From assembly GCF_046630445.1 (NCBI RefSeq), contig NC_092343.1:137571501-137635500 (forward strand): a stretch of DNA of 64,000 nt, in the 5' to 3' direction. Below, piece by piece: positions 58,801 to 64,000 of this stretch. The stretch is from Rutidosis leptorrhynchoides (lineage: Eukaryota > Streptophyta > Magnoliopsida > Asterales > Asteraceae). The position numbers were made by a program, and so were the translations under genes. Positions within the stretch are counted from its first letter, which is position 1. Every line of letters begins with the position of its first letter. The notes below the pieces were generated by a model, which did not search any database, had not been told where the DNA came from, and saw only the letters and a program-made list of their open reading frames with translations.

Positions 58801-60416
58801 AACTGAATATGAGGCAGCGTAGGTGGATTGAATTATTGAATGATTACGACTTTGAGATTCGTTACCACCCGGGGAAGGCAAATGTGGTAGCCGATGCCTT
58901 GAGCAGGAAGGACAGAGAACCCATTCGAGTAAAATCTATGAATATAATGATTCATAGTAACCTTACTACTCAAATAAAGGAGGCGCAACAAGGAGTTTTA
59001 AAAGAGGGAAATTTAAAGGATGAAATACCCAAAGGATCGGAGAAGCATCTTAATATTCGGGAAGACGGAACCCGGTATAGGGCTGAAAGGATTTGGGTAC
59101 CAAAATTTGGAGATATGAGAGAAATGGTACTTAGAGAAGCTCATAAAACCAGATACTCAATACATCCTGGAGCAGGGAAGATGTACAAGGATCTCAAGAA
59201 ACATTTTTGGTGGCCGGGTATGAAAGCCGATGTTGCTAAATACGTAGGAGAATGTTTGATGTGTTCTAAGGTCAAAGCTGAGCATCAGAAACCATCGGGT
59301 CTACTTCAACAACCCGAAATCCCGGAATGGAAATGGGAAAACATTACCATGGATTTCATCACTAAATTGCCAAGGACTGCAAGTGGTTTTGATACTATTT
59401 GGGTAATAGTTGATCGTCTCACCAAATCAGCACACTTCCTGCCAATAAGAGAAGATGACAAGATGGAGAAGTTAGCATGACTGTATTTGAAGGAAGTCGT
59501 CTCCAGACATGGAATACCAATCTCTATTATCTCTGATAGGGATGGCAGATTTATTTCAAGATTCTGGCAGACATTACAGCAAGCATTAGGAACTCGTCTA
59601 GACATGAGTACTGCCTATCATCCACAAACTGATGGGCAGAGCGAAAGGATGATACAAACACTTGAAGACATGCTACGAGCATGTGTTATTGATTTCGGAA
59701 ACAGTTGGGATCGACATCTACCGTTAGCAGAATTTTCCTACAACAACAGCTACCATTCAAGCATCGAGATGGCGCTGTTTGAAGCACTTTATGGTAGAAA
59801 GTGCAGGTCTCCGATTTGTTAGAGTGAAGTGGGGGATAGACAGATTACGGGTCCGGAGATTATACAAGAAACTACCGAGAAGATCATCCAAATTTAACAA
59901 CGGTTGAAAACCGCCCAAAGTCGACAAAAGAGCTACGCTGACATTAAAAGAAAAGATATAGAATTTGAAATTGGAGAGATGGTCATGCTTAAAGTTGCAC
60001 CTTGGAAAGGAGTTGTTCGATTTGGTAAACGAGGGAAATTAAATCCAAGGTATATTGGACCATTGAAGATTATTGATCGTGTCGGACCAGTAGCTTACCG
60101 ACTTGAGTTACCTCAACAACTCGCGGCTGTACATAACACTTTCCACGTCTCAAATTTGAAGAAATGTTTTGCTAAAGAAGATCTCACTATTCCGTTAGAT
60201 GAAATCCAAATCAACGAAAAACTCCAATTCATCGAAGAACCCGTTGAAATAATGGATCGTGAGGTTAAAAGACTTAAGCAAAACAAGATACCAATTGTTA
60301 AGGTTCGATGGAATGCTCGTAGAGGACCCGAGTTCACCTGGGAGCATGAAGATCAGATGAAGAAGAAATACCCGCATCTATTTCCAGAAGATTCGTCAAC
60401 ACCTTCAACAGCTTAA
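55839..60416 (+). pseudogene. A3 gag-pol polyprotein with three nonsense codons
   Basis: One frame of about 1525 codons from [11 protein letters not shown]. Gag core residues about 45-215, Asn-rich linker about 245-300, CCHC knuckles (second at 56955-56996), protease DSGA at 57129-57140, RT with FIDDILIY at 58131-58154, RNase [11 protein letters not shown] near 58572, and YTDHKSLQ. Integrase has the HHCC region ([19 protein letters not shown]) and catalytic D, D, E in [15 protein letters not shown] and [12 protein letters not shown] chromodomain (EPVEIMDREVKRLKQNKIP, VRWNARRGPEFTWEHED) ends the protein. Stops TGA 59478-59480, TAG 59820-59822 and TAA 59895-59897 all lie in integrase. A1 has CGA, TGG and CAA at those sites, so each is a C-to-T type change. 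Confidence 0.95.
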
Positions 60417-60451
60417 AATTTCGGGACGAAATTTATTTAACGGGTAGGTAC
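60416..60451 (+). promoter_or_regulatory. A3 3'-terminal hairpin and purine-rich tract
   Basis: Starting in the stop codon, AAATTTCG (60416-60423) pairs with CGAAATTT (60427-60434) around GGA. It is followed by TTTAACGGGTAGGTAC directly before the LTR. Element F has the same arrangement (24953-24989, minus strand). Confidence 0.75.
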
Positions 60452-63400
60452 TGTAGTGACCCGAACTTTTCCATGTATATATATATTAATTGAGATTGAT
60501 ATTTACATGATTAAATGTTTCCAACATGTTAAGCAATCAAACTTGTTAAGACCTGATTAATTGAAATAGGTTTCATATAGACAATTGACCACCCAAGTTG
60601 ACCGGTGATTCACGAACGTTAAAACTTGTAAAAACTATATGATGACATATATATGGTTATATATATAGTTAACATGATATTATGATAAGTAAATATATCA
60701 TTAAGTATATTAACAATGAACTACATATGTAAAAACAAGACTACTAACTTAATGATTTTGAAACGAGACATATATGTAACGATTATCGTTGTAACGACAT
60801 TTAATGTATATATATCATATTAAGAGATATTCGTACATCATAATATCATGATAATATAATAATTTAAAATCTCTTTTGATATTATAAACATTGGGTTAAC
60901 AACATTTAACAAGATCGTTAACCTAAAGGTTTCAAAACAACATTTACATGTAACGACTAACGATGACTTAACGACTCAGTTAAAATGTATATACATGTAG
61001 TGTTTTAATATGTATTCATACACTTTTGAAAGACTTCAAGACACTTATCAAAATACTTCTACTTAACAAAAATTCTTACAATTACATCCTCGTTCAGTTT
61101 CATCAACAATTCTACTCGTATGCACCCGTATTCGTACTCGTACAATACACAGCTTTTAGATGTATGTACTATTGGTATATACACTCCAATGATCAGCTCT
61201 TAGCAGCCCATGTGAGTCACCTAACACATGTGGGAACCATCATTTGGCAACTAGCATGAAATATCTCATAAAATTACAAAAATATGAGTAATCATTCATG
61301 ACTTATTTACATGAAAACAAAATTACATATCCTTTATATCTAATCCATACACAAACGACCAAAAACACCTACAAACACTTTCATTCTTCAATTTTCTTCA
61401 TCTAATTGATCTCTCTCAAGTTCTATCTTCAAGTTCTAAGTGTTCTTCATAAATTCCAAAAGTTCTAGTTTCATAAAATCATGAATACTTTCAAGTTTGC
61501 TAGCTCACTTCCAATCTTGTAAGGTGATCATCCAACCTCAAGAAATCTTTGTTTCTTACAATAGGTTATCATTCTAATACAAGGTAATAATCATATTCAA
61601 ACTTTGGTTCAATTTCTATAACTATAACAATCTTATTTCAAGTGATGATCTTACTTGAACTTGTTTTCGTGTCATGATTCTGCTTCAAGAACTTCCAGCC
61701 ATCCAAGGATCCATTGAAGCTAGATCTATTTTTCTCTTTTCCAGTAGGTTTATCCAAGGAACTTAAGGTAGTAATGATGTTCATAACATCATTCGATTCA
61801 TACATATAAAGCTATCTTATTCGAAGGTTTAAACTTGTAATCACTAGAACATAGTTTAGTTAATTCTAAACTTGTTCGCAAACAAAAGTTAATCCTTCTA
61901 ACTTGACTTTTAAAATCAACTAAACACATGTTCTATATCTATATGATATGCTAACTTAATGATTTAAAACCTGGAAACACGAAAAACACCGTAAAACCGG
62001 ATTTACGCCGTCGTAGTAACACCGCGGGCTGTTTTGGGTTAGTTAATTAAAAACTATGATAAACTTTGATTTAAAAGTTGTTATTCTGAGAAAATGATTT
62101 TTATTATGAACATGAAACTATATCCAAAAATTATGGTTAAACTCAAAGTGGAAGTATGTTTTCTAAAATGGTCATCTAGACGTCGTTCTTTCGACTGAAA
62201 TGACTACCTTTACAAAATGACTTGTAACTTATTTTTCTGACTATAAACCTATACTTTTTCTGTTTAGATTCATAAAATAGAGTTCAATATGAAACCATAG
62301 CAATTTGATTCACTCAAAACGGATTTAAAATGAAGAAGTTATGGGTAAAACAAGATTGGATAATTTTTCTCATTTTAGCTACGTGAAAATTGGTAACAAA
62401 TCTATTCCAACCATAACTTAATCAACTTGTATTGTATATTATGTAATCTTGAGATACCATAGACACGTATACAATGTTTCGACCTATCATGTCGACACAT
62501 CTATATATATTTCGGAACAACCATAGACACTCTATATGTGAATGTTGGAGTTAGCTATACAGGGTTGAGGTTGATTCCAAAATATATATAGTTTGAGTTG
62601 TGATCAATACTGAGATACGTATACACTGGGTCGTGGATTGATTCAAGATAATATTTATCGATTTATTTCTGTACATCTAACTGTGGACAACTAGTTGTAG
62701 GTTACTAACGAGGACAGCTGACTTAATAAACTTAAAACATCAAAATATATTAAAAGTGTTGTAAATATATTTTGAACATACTTTGATATATATGTATATA
62801 TTGTTATAGGTTCGTGAATCAACCAGTGGCCAAGTCTTACTTCCCGACGAAGTAAAAATCTGTGAAAGTGAGTTATAGTCCCACTTTTAAAATCTAATAT
62901 TTTTGGGATGAGAATACATGCAGGTTTTATAAATGATTTACAAAATAGACACAAGTACGTGAAACTACATTCTATGGTTGAATTATCGAAATCGAATATG
63001 CCCCTTTTTATTAAGTCTGGTAATCTAAGAATTAGGGAACAGACACCCTAATTGACGCGAATCCTAAAGATAGATCTATCGGGCCCAACAAGCCCCATCC
63101 AAAGTACCGGATGCTTTAGTACTTCGAAATTTATATCATATCCGAAGGGTATCCCGGAATGATGGGGATATTCTTATATATGCATCTTGTTAATGTCGGT
63201 TACCAGGTGTTCACCATATGAATGATTTTTTTCTCTATGTATGGGATGTGTATTGAAATATGAAATCTTGTGGTCTATTGTTACGATTTGATATATATAG
63301 GTTAAACCTATAACTCACCAACATTTTTGTTGACGTTTAAAGCATGTTTATTCTCAGGTGAATATTAAGAGCTTCCGCTGTTGCATACTAAAATAAGGAC

Positions 63401-63701
63401 AAGATTTGGAGTCCATGTTTGTATGATATTGTGTAAAAACTGCATTCAAGAAACTGATTTCGATGTAACATATTTGTATTGTAAACCATTATGTAATGGT
63501 CGTGTGTAAACAGGATATTTTAGATTATCATTATTTGATAATCTACGTAAAGCTTTTTAAACCTTTATTTATGAAATAAAGGTTATGGTTTGTTTTAAAA
63601 ATGAATGCAGTCTTTGAAAAACGTCTCATATAGAGGTCAAAACCTCGCAATGAAATCAATTAATATGGAACGTTTTTAATCAATAAGAACGGGACATTTC
63701 A
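60452..63701 (+). repeat. LTR-A, 3' LTR of A3, 3250 bp
   Basis: Pairs with 50602-53851. Differences noted include 60694, 61073, 61353, 61483, 61561, 61727, 61755 and 62239, with five more toward the end. GATAGATCTATC is at 63069-63080 and the poly(A)-signal hairpin at 63560-63584. Confidence 0.95.
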
Positions 63702-63706
63702 CCGGG
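63702..63706. repeat. Target-site duplication of A3, right copy
   Basis: CCGGG, matching 50597-50601. A2 RT sequence resumes here. Confidence 0.93.
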
Positions 63707-64000
63707 TATCATCAAATGCGGGTGAAAGAAGATGATATTCCAAAGACTGCTTTCAGAAAACGTTACGGTCATTACGAGTTTATGGTCATGCCGTTTGGTT
63801 TAACTAATGCACCAGCTGTGTTCATGGACCTTATGAACCGAGTGTGTGGACCATACCTTGACAAGTTTGTCATTGATGACATGCTTATTTACTCAAAGAA
63901 TGACCAAGAACACGGTGAACATTTGAGAAAATTGTTAGAAGTATTGAGGAAGGAAGAATTGTACGCTAAGTTTTCAAAGTGTGCATTTTGGTTGGAAGAA
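63702..64000 (+). pseudogene. A2 reverse transcriptase, continuation after A3
   Basis: Resumes A2 RT ([45 protein letters not shown]) and runs off the window. Relative to A3, nine bases are missing just before the catalytic Asp pair. [13 protein letters not shown] in A3 becomes [10 protein letters not shown] here, probably by slippage between two TCATTG copies. The frame is kept, but the loss of Val-Phe-Ile beside the active site should impair the enzyme. TAFRTRYG in A3 is TAFRKRYG here. Confidence 0.92.

Larger units (their letters stand above)
50602..63701 (+). mobile_element. Element A3: complete Tekay-like chromovirus with F-box gene, 13,100 bp
   Basis: Two 3250-bp LTRs that differ at about 13 sites by eye (0.4 percent), an intact CCGGG target duplication, PBS, ORF1, F-box ORF, full gag-pol with chromodomain, and a purine-rich tract before the 3' LTR. 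It is inserted in the same orientation inside A2, another member of its own family. The only visible damage to the polyprotein is three nonsense codons (59478, 59820, 59895). Clade placement rests on integrase type, chromodomain and long LTRs. Confidence 0.95.

Overview
The window is plant nuclear DNA made almost entirely of nested LTR retrotransposons. I find no ordinary host gene. The base composition is AT-rich. There are initiator-Met-type and Asp-type primer binding sites, very long LTRs, and retroelement proteins of types I remember from daisy-family (Asteraceae) genomes. I therefore infer a eudicot, probably Asteraceae. Family names below rest on motif recognition, not on a search.

I use letters for the elements. 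Left cluster, outermost to innermost: E (Athila/Tat-like Ty3, minus; 21139-34928) contains B (Ty3, minus; 15119-21138). B contains C (plus; 11514-15118), C contains A1 (Tekay-like Ty3 chromovirus, plus; 6580-11513), and A1 contains D (Athila/Tat-like Ty3, minus; 1-6579). Each inner element leaves the window on the left, so only right-hand junctions are seen. E is separately interrupted by F (22080-31802, minus). F is a complete, very young non-autonomous element with 2873-bp LTRs, a single base difference noticed between them, and ATAAA target duplications. LTR-B also carries a foldback MITE inside a (TA)n tract and several other large (TA)n expansions.

Middle: 34929-35206 is unassigned. G (35207-42768, minus) is a decayed Ty1/copia element with a truncated 3' LTR. 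It sits in an older copia remnant H (42769-43267), which also received A2.

Right: A2 (from 43268, plus) is split in its reverse transcriptase by A3 (50602-63701, 13,100 bp, plus), a complete member of the same family with a CCGGG target duplication. A2 resumes at 63702 and runs off the window. A3 is laid out as LTR, PBS, acidic ORF1, F-box ORF, gag-protease-RT-RNase H-integrase-chromodomain, LTR. The polyprotein has three nonsense codons and no frameshift.

The most notable content is the 227-codon F-box protein gene between the PBS and gag in both A2 and A3. It is open in both copies, although the polyproteins and the A2 ORF1 are damaged. The related element B keeps ORF1 and the flanking leader but lacks the F-box gene, which suggests capture in the A lineage. 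A, B and F share a block just after the PBS and a leader palindrome with a compensatory change. A and F also share a hairpin and purine-rich tract next to the 3' LTR. This fits F being mobilised by A-type machinery. Independently, the LTRs of C, D and E each place a family-specific cluster of short palindromes just upstream of a TATA box.
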